Below are positions 57,441-64,000 of a DNA stretch of 64,000 nt, piece by piece; within the stretch, counting starts at the first letter, position 1; each line of letters begins with the position of its first letter. The stretch comes from Pseudoxanthomonas sp. PXM02 (GTDB lineage Bacteria; Pseudomonadota; Gammaproteobacteria; Xanthomonadales; Xanthomonadaceae), in the NCBI RefSeq assembly GCF_014851805.1, contig NZ_JACVAK010000004.1, positions 124,001 through 188,000 on the forward strand. Direction: 5' to 3'. The notes under the pieces were generated by a model. It saw only the letters and a program-made list of their open reading frames with translations. It did no database searches and had not been told where the DNA came from. The position numbers were made by a program, and so were the translations under genes.

Positions 57441-57995
57441 ATGAGCCTGCCCGACCACGAGTTCGATCCCGACGACAACTTCCGCCATGCGTTCGACGAT
57501 GACGACGACATGGACCTGGACGACACCGAGGCGCTGGTCTGGAACCTGCTGGTCCTGATCAATCCCGGCGACGAGGAAACCGCGCTGCGGCAGTTCGCGG
57601 TTTACCGCGATGCCGGCGGCGAGGAGGGCACGGAGCCCGACCAGGTGCTGTGGACGCTGAAGGACGCGATCGACTGGACGTCCGGCTTCTATGTGGACTG
57701 GAAGGACGCGGAGTCCTTCATCGACTGCGTCAACCAGCTCGCCGCGCGCTATGCCATCGAGATTGACTGGGGCGGCGACAGCAGCGACGAGGACTTCCTT
57801 GACGCCACCGACGTCCCCGCGCTGATGGCCGTCGCCTACGACCGCCTGCGCGAGCACGGCTACACGCTGTGGAACTGGAACACCGGCAGCGATGCCTACG
57901 CCGGATGGATGGCGCTGCGTCGCGACGACGACGGCATGCAGCAGCTGGCCGCCGTGATGGGCGTTGAGATCCGGCCGGGCAGCGACGCGTTCTGA
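57441..57995 (+). CDS. Acidic DUF6630-like protein
   Basis: 184 aa, very acidic at both ends (DDDDDMDLDD near residues 19-28; GGDSSDEDFLDATD near 112-125). Core LVWNLLVLINPGDEETALRQ, AIDWTSGFYVDWKDAESFID and LREHGYTLWNWNTGSDAYAG. Resembles DUF6630 in the INPGDEE segment. Function unknown; cytoplasmic, no signal. Confidence 0.72.
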   Translation: MSLPDHEFDPDDNFRHAFDDDDDMDLDDTEALVWNLLVLINPGDEETALRQFAVYRDAGGEEGTEPDQVLWTLKDAIDWTSGFYVDWKDAESFIDCVNQLAARYAIEIDWGGDSSDEDFLDATDVPALMAVAYDRLREHGYTLWNWNTGSDAYAGWMALRRDDDGMQQLAAVMGVEIRPGSDAF

Positions 57996-58054
57996 TCGCC
58001 GCCCGTGGCGGCCGCGCTAGACTCCGGGAGTCCCTGCACCGGAAGGATCCCGTG

Positions 58055-60526
58055 ATGCGCGTGCTGCTGGCCTGCCTTGTCTGCCTGCTGTTCTCCGCGG
58101 TGCCCGGTGCGTGGGCGCAGGACGCGACCACGCTGCTGTCGCCGGCCAAGCCCAAGGCGCCCGAAGCGATCGCACTCGCCGATGTTCCCGGGCGCGCCGA
58201 TGCCGACGAGCGCTATGCGGAAGAAGTGTCGCTGCGCGCGGCCCGCGGCAACCCGCTGGGCCGGCTGGTGCCGCGGCTGGCGGCCATCGAACAGTCGGTG
58301 GCGCAGAAGAACGGCCTGTTCGCGTACGGTGAACTGCGGACGCTGCCGGTGGTGCGACTGGAGAGCATGGAGCGCCACTGGAAGTTCGACGCGCGGCAGT
58401 ACGCGCGCTGGCGCGCCGACATGCAGGCGGCGGTCGCGCCCTACGCGGAGGATGCTGCCGAACTGGCACTGCGACGCGCCGACTGGGACCTGACACGCAA
58501 AAGTATGGCGGCCGACAGCACGCCGGCTGCGCTGAGTTCGCGCGTGGACGCGGTGGCGGCACGGCTGCAGCAGGCCGAGCAGGCGCTGTCGGCGCCGTTG
58601 GCCGAACAGATCGGCCTGGGACGGCGCGCCAACCTGCTGGCGGCCCGCATCCAGTCCGGCCAGCAGGCGGTCGATGATGCGATCGCCTACGCCGATCGTC
58701 GCCTGCTGCGGCTGGACGCATCGCCGCTGTGGCGTGCGCAGGACACCACGACGCTGCGCGAGGATCTGGCGGGCACACTGACCCGCCAGATCCAGTCGGA
58801 AAACAGTTTCGTCGCCCAGTACGCCGCCGCGGACATGGGCAACCAACGGCTGCTGCACATCCTGCAGATCCTGTTGCTGCCCGTGCTGCTGTGGGTGGCA
58901 TGGCGCCATCGGCGCCGCGGTGTGGATCCCTCTGCAGTGCTGGCGACGGATGCCGAGGCGCGCGTCATCCGGCGTCCGTTCTCGACCTGGCTGCTGCTGT
59001 CGATGATCGGCGTGCTGGTGCTGGAACCGAATGCGCCTCTGTTCGTGCACCAGGTCGCCATGCTGGTGGCACTGGTGCCGGTGCTGCGGCTGATGCCGCA
59101 GCAGGGGCGGCGACTGCTCGGCCCGTGGCCGTACCTGGCGACGGCGTTCTATCTGCTGCAGCGACTGTCGGTGCTGCTGATGGCCAGCGACTACCTGTAC
59201 CGCATGTACTTCCTGGTGCTGGCGGTACTGGCGCTGGCAGCGACGGGCTGGCTGCTGTGGCGTTCGCGTGGTCAGCGGTTTGCCGGCCTCGCGGGGCGCG
59301 CGGGCCGGCTGGTGCATGCACTCGCATGGGCGGGCGTCGCCGTCCTGCTGGTATCGATCGGCGCCAACGTGGTGGGCAACGTGTCGCTGGCCGAGATGCT
59401 CGCGTCCGGCATCATCGAAAGCGGCTACTTCGCCCTGGTGCTCTACGCGGCGGTGACCGTGTTCGAGGCCTTGTTGCGACGGTTGGGCGCGCGACGGGCC
59501 GTGCGGCGCCTGTGGCTGATGCGCCGGCATGGCGGGACGCTGCTGGAATCGGTCGCGCGCTGGGCGCGGGTGGCCGCGGTGATCGGCTGGTTCGCCTACA
59601 CGATGAGCCGCTTCCGCGTGTTCCGGCCGGTGTACGACACGGTGAAGGCGATCGTGACGCACCGGTTCGAGTACGGCGAACTGTCCATCAGCCTGGGACA
59701 CGTGCTCGTCTTCGTCATCGGCGTGGTGATGGCGGTGTGGGTCGCACGGACGCTGCGCGCGCTGTTGCGCGAAGAGGTGCTGCCGCGCATGTCGCTGCCG
59801 CGCGGTGTCGGCAACAGCGTGGCCTCGCTCAGTTACTACGCGCTGTTGCTGCTGGGTTTGCTGGCCGCACTGTCGGCCGCGGGCTTCAAGATCGGCCAGT
59901 TGGCCTTCCTGTTCGGAGCACTGGGCGTCGGCATCGGTCTGGGCCTGCAGGACGTAGTGAAGAACTTCGTGTCCGGCCTGATCCTGATGTTCGAGCGCCC
60001 GGTGCAACCGGGCGACGCGGTGGACATCAGCGGCACCACGGGTCGCGTCCGCGCCATCGGCATGCGTGCCACCACGGTTCGCACGTACGACGGCGCCGAC
60101 GTGGTCGTGCCGAACGGCATGCTGCTGGCCGACAAGCTGACCAACTGGACGCTGACCGACCAGAACCGACGCGTCGACGTCGACCTGGGTGTGGCCTACG
60201 GCAGTGACGTGACGCGGGTGATGCAGCTGCTGCAGGAAACCACGCGCTCGACGCCGGGCATCGCCGAGGATCCGGCGCCGGCGGTGCTGTTCACCGGCTT
60301 CGGTGCGAGTTCGCTGGACTTCGCCATCCGCGCATGGACGCAGCGCTTCGACGACTGGTCCACGATCCGCAGCGAGCTGATGACGCGGCTGCATGCGGCG
60401 CTGGCGGAGGCCGGCATCGAGATCCCGTTCCCGCAACAGGACCTGCACGTGCGCTCGGTCTCCGACGACATCCTTCGTTCGCTGTTGCCACGAACGGAGC
60501 CGCCTGCGGATCCTGCGCCGAAGTGA
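58055..60526 (+). CDS. Large MscS-type mechanosensitive channel
   Basis: 823 aa from ATG 58055. Signal peptide MRVLLACLVCLLFSAVPGAW. A long periplasmic region (residues about 25-260, DUF3772-like with coiled-coil AERYAEEVSLRAARGNPLGR), about eight spans and the MscS core: pore helix GFKIGQLAFLFGALGVGIGL, GLQDVVKNFVSGLILMFERP, beta domain VQPGDAVDISGTTGRVRAIG and TVRTYDGADVVVPNGMLLAD. Opens under membrane tension to release solutes. Confidence 0.92.
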   Translation: MRVLLACLVCLLFSAVPGAWAQDATTLLSPAKPKAPEAIALADVPGRADADERYAEEVSLRAARGNPLGRLVPRLAAIEQSVAQKNGLFAYGELRTLPVVRLESMERHWKFDARQYARWRADMQAAVAPYAEDAAELALRRADWDLTRKSMAADSTPAALSSRVDAVAARLQQAEQALSAPLAEQIGLGRRANLLAARIQSGQQAVDDAIAYADRRLLRLDASPLWRAQDTTTLREDLAGTLTRQIQSENSFVAQYAAADMGNQRLLHILQILLLPVLLWVAWRHRRRGVDPSAVLATDAEARVIRRPFSTWLLLSMIGVLVLEPNAPLFVHQVAMLVALVPVLRLMPQQGRRLLGPWPYLATAFYLLQRLSVLLMASDYLYRMYFLVLAVLALAATGWLLWRSRGQRFAGLAGRAGRLVHALAWAGVAVLLVSIGANVVGNVSLAEMLASGIIESGYFALVLYAAVTVFEALLRRLGARRAVRRLWLMRRHGGTLLESVARWARVAAVIGWFAYTMSRFRVFRPVYDTVKAIVTHRFEYGELSISLGHVLVFVIGVVMAVWVARTLRALLREEVLPRMSLPRGVGNSVASLSYYALLLLGLLAALSAAGFKIGQLAFLFGALGVGIGLGLQDVVKNFVSGLILMFERPVQPGDAVDISGTTGRVRAIGMRATTVRTYDGADVVVPNGMLLADKLTNWTLTDQNRRVDVDLGVAYGSDVTRVMQLLQETTRSTPGIAEDPAPAVLFTGFGASSLDFAIRAWTQRFDDWSTIRSELMTRLHAALAEAGIEIPFPQQDLHVRSVSDDILRSLLPRTEPPADPAPK

Positions 60527-60592
60527 TCACGCCGGTCCTGTCGATCCCGTGCGCCGCCGTTCGTCGCCAGGGAAAGCCCCAGGAACATCGCC

Positions 60593-61015
60593 ATGACACG
60601 ACCCTTCGACCTCCAGCGCATTGACCATGTGGTGCTGCGCGTACGCGACCTTGCACGCAGTGTCGATTTCTATGGTGAGGTGCTGGGATGTCAGGTCGAG
60701 CGACGGCGCGAGCATCTGGGGCTGGTGCACCTGCGCGCGGGCACGTCGATGATCGATCTGGTGGGCATCGACGGGAAACTCGGTGCGCGCGGTGGCGCCC
60801 CCGCGGGGAACGAGGGGCGCAACGTCGATCATCTGTGCCTGCGCATCGAGCCGTTCGACGAACCCGCGCTGGTCGCGCACCTTGCGCAGTTCGGCATCAC
60901 ACCCGACGGGCCGGCCGAGGTGAACTTCGGTGCAGAGGGCGACGGACTGTCGCTCTACTTCAAGGATCCGGACGGCAACACGATCGAGTTGAAAGGGGCC
61001 GCCGAGGGCCGCTGA
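60593..61015 (+). CDS. VOC-family protein
   Basis: 140 aa. MTRPFDLQRIDHVVLRVRDL with a metal-ligand His in IDHVVLRV, then RNVDHLCLRIEPFDEPALVA and YFKDPDGNTIELKG with a Glu ligand. The DPDGNxIEL end is typical of glyoxalase/dioxygenase relatives. Independent from the VOC gene at 51257. Converges on motB. Confidence 0.9.
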   Translation: MTRPFDLQRIDHVVLRVRDLARSVDFYGEVLGCQVERRREHLGLVHLRAGTSMIDLVGIDGKLGARGGAPAGNEGRNVDHLCLRIEPFDEPALVAHLAQFGITPDGPAEVNFGAEGDGLSLYFKDPDGNTIELKGAAEGR

Positions 61016-61032
61016 GCCACGCGATGGCTCAG
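61012..61032. terminator. Hairpin spanning both stop codons of convergent genes
   Basis: CTGAGCCA (61012-61019) pairs with TGGCTCAG (61025-61032), loop CGCGA. The VOC TGA (61013-61015) lies in one arm and the motB stop TCA (61029-61031) in the other. Confidence 0.5.
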
Positions 61033-62033
61033 GGCGCTACCGCATCCCGTGCGGTGGCGGGCATGGCCGGCGCCGACGTGGACTCGGCGACCGCTTCCAC
61101 CGGCGCATCCGGCATCGCCGTGTCAGCGTCCGGCAGCGGAGCGCCCGGCGCCAGCAGGTTGCCTTCGCCCTGCAGTGCTTCTTCCGCGGCCTTGGTCATC
61201 ACCACGATGCTGATGCGGCGGTTGATCGGGTTCTGCGGATTCTGCTTGTCGAACAGCACCGACGACGACAGGCCGACCACGCGCGACACCTTGTCTTCCT
61301 GCATGCCGCCGATCACCAGGGCGCGACGTGCGGCGTTGGCACGCTCGGCACTGAGTTCCCAGTTGGTGTAGCCGCGGTTGGACGCGTACTGGGTGGTGTC
61401 GGTATGGCCGGTGATGCTGATGTGGTTCGGCACCTGGTTCACGAAGCCGGCCAGCTCGGCCAGGATGGCCTGCGTGTACGGTTTCAGCACCGTGCCGCCC
61501 AGGTCGAACATCGGCCGGTTTTGCTGGTCGACGATCTGGATGCGCAGGCCTTCCGGCGTGAGGTCCAGCAGCAGCTGGTCCTTGAACGGTTCCAGCGCCT
61601 GGCTCTTGCCGATGGCTTCCTGCAACGCCTGCATCAGCGTTTCCAGGCGCTGCTTCTCCTGCGCCTTCTGCTGTTCCTCGCTGGCCTCCTCGCCCTGGCC
61701 TGGCGGCTTGGCGAACGGCTCGTCGCTGTCGCCCTTGGGCAGGTCCATCGTGCCGCCGAGCTTGATCATCGAGGTGCTGGCGCCGCCCGGCCCGTTCGGA
61801 CCCGGTGCCGGCGAGAAGCTCTTGCCGCTCAGCGGACTGGGATTGCGGAAGTACTCCGAGATCGCGGCGCGATCCTTGTTGGTGGTGGCACCCATCAGCC
61901 ACATCACCAGGAAGAACGCCATCATCGCGGTGACGAAGTCCGCATAGGCGACCTTCCACGAGCCGCCATGATGACCGCCACCGGCGACCTTCTTGACGCG
62001 GCGGACGATGATGGTGGGACGCTGCTCGCTCAT
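61029..62033 (-). CDS. motB: Flagellar motor protein MotB
   Basis: 334 aa. Single membrane span with the proton-binding aspartate in KVAYADFVTAMMAFFLVMWL (residues about 27-46), linker, plug and OmpA-like peptidoglycan-binding domain (GHTDTTQYASNRGYTNWELS, AERANAARRALVIGGM). The tail after residue 290 is acidic and Ala/Pro rich (LLAPGAPLPDADTAMPDAPV). Follows motA by 9 nt on the same strand. Confidence 0.95.
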   Translation of the reverse strand: MSEQRPTIIVRRVKKVAGGGHHGGSWKVAYADFVTAMMAFFLVMWLMGATTNKDRAAISEYFRNPSPLSGKSFSPAPGPNGPGGASTSMIKLGGTMDLPKGDSDEPFAKPPGQGEEASEEQQKAQEKQRLETLMQALQEAIGKSQALEPFKDQLLLDLTPEGLRIQIVDQQNRPMFDLGGTVLKPYTQAILAELAGFVNQVPNHISITGHTDTTQYASNRGYTNWELSAERANAARRALVIGGMQEDKVSRVVGLSSSVLFDKQNPQNPINRRISIVVMTKAAEEALQGEGNLLAPGAPLPDADTAMPDAPVEAVAESTSAPAMPATARDAVAP

Positions 62034-62042
62034 CGCCGTGGC

Positions 62043-62897
62043 TTACTTGTTGGCCTTGAGGTGCGCTTCGAACTCGGCGAACGGCGGGCGTACGTCCGAG
62101 GGCAGCGTCTTGCGGGCGAACTCCAGCGCGACGGCCGGGTTGTAGCCGCGCAGGCAGGCGAGCAGGGCGGTCTTCACCGACTCGTACATGCGGCTGTCCT
62201 GTTCCACCTGCGCTTCGATCGCAGCGGCCAGCGGCGAGACGAAGCCGTAGGCCAGCAGGATGCCGAGGAACGTACCGACCAGCGCGGCCGCGACGTGCGC
62301 GCCGACCGCGGCGATGTCGCCGCCGATCGAACCCATCGTCACGATGATGCCCAGCACCGCGGCCACGATGCCGAAGCCGGGCAGGCCGTCGGAGACCTTC
62401 TGCAGCGCGTGCGCGGGCGCCATCGCCTCGTGGTGGTGCTTTTCCAGCTCCAGTTCGAGCAGCGGTTCCAGTTCGTGCGGTTCGATGTTGCTGCCCACCA
62501 TCAGGCGCAGGCACTCGGTGAGGAAGTCGAGCAGGTGGTGGTCGGCGAGGATCTTGGGGTACTTCTGGAACAGTGGGCTGTTGGCCGGGTTCTCGATGTG
62601 CTCTTCCAGCGACATGAAGCCGTCGCGGCGCGCCTTGTTGAGCATCTCGTGGATGAGCGTCAGTACGTCCAGGTAGTCGCCGGACTTGTACTTGGCGCCC
62701 TTGAACACCGACAGCGTGGCCGCGAGCGTGCTCTTGACGACCTTGGTCGGATTGCTCGCCATGAAGGCGCCCAGTGCGGCGCCGCCGATGATGACCAGCT
62801 CGAACGGTTGCCACAGGGCGGCCAGCTTGCCGTGCGCGCCAAGGTAGCCGCCGATCACGCTGAGCGTGACGATGATGAATCCGACGATGATGAGCAT
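62043..62897 (-). CDS. motA: Flagellar motor protein MotA
   Basis: 284 aa from ATG 62897 (MLIIVGFIIVTLSVIGGYLG), the usual length. Four spans, the cytoplasmic loop with charged residues (LELEKHHHEAMAPAHALQKV) and the conserved GLPGFGIVAAVLGIIVTMGS, plus AALVGTFLGILLAYGFVSPL. Proton channel stator with MotB. Confidence 0.95.
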   Translation of the reverse strand: MLIIVGFIIVTLSVIGGYLGAHGKLAALWQPFELVIIGGAALGAFMASNPTKVVKSTLAATLSVFKGAKYKSGDYLDVLTLIHEMLNKARRDGFMSLEEHIENPANSPLFQKYPKILADHHLLDFLTECLRLMVGSNIEPHELEPLLELELEKHHHEAMAPAHALQKVSDGLPGFGIVAAVLGIIVTMGSIGGDIAAVGAHVAAALVGTFLGILLAYGFVSPLAAAIEAQVEQDSRMYESVKTALLACLRGYNPAVALEFARKTLPSDVRPPFAEFEAHLKANK

Positions 62898-63002
62898 GAC
62901 GACGCGGCCGCAGGGTGGGGTCACCCAAGGATCGGCCTGTCGCCCGGTTTCTTGAGCGGCGACCGTTCGTCGGCCAGCCCTTCGGGATGACCTTCGGCAG
63001 GG

Positions 63003-63047
63003 TTGACTACAATTGTCGTCACGGGCATGTTGACGACAACTGTAGTC
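63003..63047 (+). promoter_or_regulatory. BlaI-type operator over the blaI promoter
   Basis: Two 17-nt arms (63005-63021 and 63031-63047) form an inverted repeat with one mismatch; each contains a BlaI/MecI half-site (TACAATTGTC and GACAACTGTA). A TTGACT at 63003-63008 with CATGTT at 63026-63031, 17 nt apart, gives a promoter that the arms cover. Confidence 0.7.
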
Positions 63048-63060
63048 ACCAGGTGAACCC

Positions 63061-63456
63061 ATGTCCGGCAAGGCCCGCAAGTCCATCGGCGACCAGGAAC
63101 TGGCGCTGCTCCAGCATCTTTCCGAGCACGGCGAGGCCAGCGTTGGCGAGGTGGCCGCCGCCTTCGGCGAGGCCCGCGGACTGGCCCGCTCCACCGTGCT
63201 GACCATGATGGAGCGGCTGCGTGCCAAAACCTATCTGCGGCGTCGCCAGGTGGACGGCGTGTATCGCTATGCACCGGTCGCGCAGTCCGAGGACGTGATG
63301 CGCAGCGCGGTGGGCAGCTTCGTCGAGAAGACGCTGCAGGGCTCGCTGTCGCCGTTCGTGGCGTGGATGTCGCAGCGCACCGAGGTAAGCGACGACGAAC
63401 TGGCGGAACTGGAAGCGCTCGTCGCCAACCTGCAGTCGAAGCGGAAGGAGGGCTGA
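63061..63456 (+). CDS. blaI: BlaI/MecI-family transcriptional repressor
   Basis: 131 aa. Winged-helix domain: SIGDQELALLQHLSEHGEAS, then GLARSTVLTMMERLRAKTYL and RRRQVDGVYRYAPVAQSEDV; C-terminal dimerisation part ending LEALVANLQSKRKEG. In beta-lactam systems, BlaI is cleaved after BlaR1 senses the drug. Autoregulation is suggested by the operator directly upstream. The next gene starts 2 nt after its stop. Confidence 0.92.
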   Translation: MSGKARKSIGDQELALLQHLSEHGEASVGEVAAAFGEARGLARSTVLTMMERLRAKTYLRRRQVDGVYRYAPVAQSEDVMRSAVGSFVEKTLQGSLSPFVAWMSQRTEVSDDELAELEALVANLQSKRKEG

Positions 63457-63457
63457 G

Positions 63458-64000
63458 ATGGACCTCGTCGCCTTCGCCGATGCCGTGATGGACCGCCTGC
63501 TCGCGGTCGGCCTGCAATCCCTGATGCTCGCCGCTCTCGTCTGGGCGTTGTGCCGTTACCTGCCGCGGCTGGATGCGCGTACCCGCGCCTGGCTGTGGTG
63601 GCTGGTCGCCACACAGATGGTGGTCGGGCTGGTCTGGCATGCACCGGTCGCATTGCCGCTGCTACCGGCGGAGTCCGTCACGGTGCCGGTTGCGACGATC
63701 ACGGCCGCGTCCCTGCCCGCGACGATGGCGACGGCATCCGCCACGACCGCGCTGGACCTCTCCGCGCCGGTGATGCAGGAATCCCGGTTCGATCTCGGTG
63801 TCCTCCTGCTGGCCGCCTGGCTGGCGGGTATCGCGGTAATGCTGGCGAACACGCTGCGCCATGCCTGGCGTTTGCGCGGTCAGATCGAACGCGCCCGCCC
63901 GTGCCGGGATCGCCGTGCGCGCGCGGTCTACCACACCCTGGTGCGTCGACTGGATGTCGCGGCCGCTCCCGTGCTGCTGGTCAGCGACGAGATCGATTCG
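63458..64000 (+). CDS. blaR: M56-family (BlaR1/MecR1-like) peptidase, partial
   Basis: The first 181 residues are in the window; the frame continues past the end. Membrane segments include LQSLMLAALVWALCRYLPRL, WLWWLVATQMVVGLVWHAPV and LLLAAWLAGIAVMLANTLRH, then ARAVYHTLVRRLDVAAAPVL, the region just before the M56 HExxH, which is not reached. Pairs with blaI as sensor-protease; no beta-lactamase or PBP gene lies in the window. Confidence 0.85.
   Translation, partial: MDLVAFADAVMDRLLAVGLQSLMLAALVWALCRYLPRLDARTRAWLWWLVATQMVVGLVWHAPVALPLLPAESVTVPVATITAASLPATMATASATTALDLSAPVMQESRFDLGVLLLAAWLAGIAVMLANTLRHAWRLRGQIERARPCRDRRARAVYHTLVRRLDVAAAPVLLVSDEIDS

Overview
The window is about 64 kb of high-GC bacterial chromosome, and its gene content points to the Xanthomonadaceae (Lysobacteraceae), most likely Pseudoxanthomonas or a close relative. 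The pointers are a XanB2-type chorismatase (xanthomonadin/diffusible factor), a polA-downstream C-rich small RNA resembling Xanthomonas sX13, the rho-trxA / rhlB arrangement with a long basic N-terminal extension on Rho, several secreted S9 prolyl-oligopeptidase-family enzymes, and a FecI-FecR-TonB receptor set. I see no tRNA, rRNA, CRISPR array, transposase or prophage. Coding density is very high, and most of the window is chromosomal core with a few accessory islands.

Layout. 1-7.4 kb: 5' part of xanB2 (cut by the window edge), a small lipoprotein and a giant alpha-2-macroglobulin-like protein. 7.4-14.9 kb: a Coa1-family membrane protein, dipeptidyl peptidase IV, a YfcG-like GST, a YqhA-type membrane protein, a GNAT acetyltransferase, uvrD and a universal stress protein with a well-placed FNR-type box. 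14.9-20.5 kb: DUF2782 lipoprotein, polA, the sX13-like sRNA, a DUF421 membrane protein, hemF and a small membrane protein. 20.5-28.4 kb: a second S9 peptidase, YcgL, a membrane-anchored ankyrin-repeat protein and a Kef-type K+/H+ antiporter. 28.5-37.7 kb: a TonB-C-like periplasmic protein, rho and trxA (minus strand), rhlB, ftsE-ftsX, a tandem-receiver response regulator, ung and a DUF2059 protein. 37.8-38.8 kb: arfB and a lysophospholipid acyltransferase-like gene.

38.9-45.7 kb is the most interesting region. An ECF sigma factor, a FecR anti-sigma factor and an STN-domain TonB-dependent receptor form one minus-strand operon. Divergent from it is a secreted fusion of cyanophycinase (serine peptidase S51 type) and plant-type isoaspartyl peptidase/asparaginase. 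Together these would make a compact system for sensing, degrading and importing cyanophycin or related beta-aspartyl material; that link is inference. 45.8-50.7 kb: a paralogue of the TonB-C-like protein, a DUF11 surface protein with a structured leader, and an NHL-propeller/M23-peptidase fusion. 50.8-53.8 kb: two small enzymes, then a probable interbacterial toxin pair (periplasmic lipoprotein plus Tle1/DUF2235 phospholipase) with lower GC. 53.9-61 kb: a third S9 peptidase, small conserved proteins and a large MscS-type channel. 61-64 kb: motB-motA, then a BlaI-type repressor with a clear operator and the start of a BlaR1/M56 peptidase, cut by the window end.

A recurring structural theme is that every one of the nine tail-to-tail gene junctions carries a hairpin. 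Two are copies of the same long intergenic inverted repeat, three are classical GC-stem/T-tract terminators or close to it in placement, and several are stems built over the stop codons of the two convergent genes.
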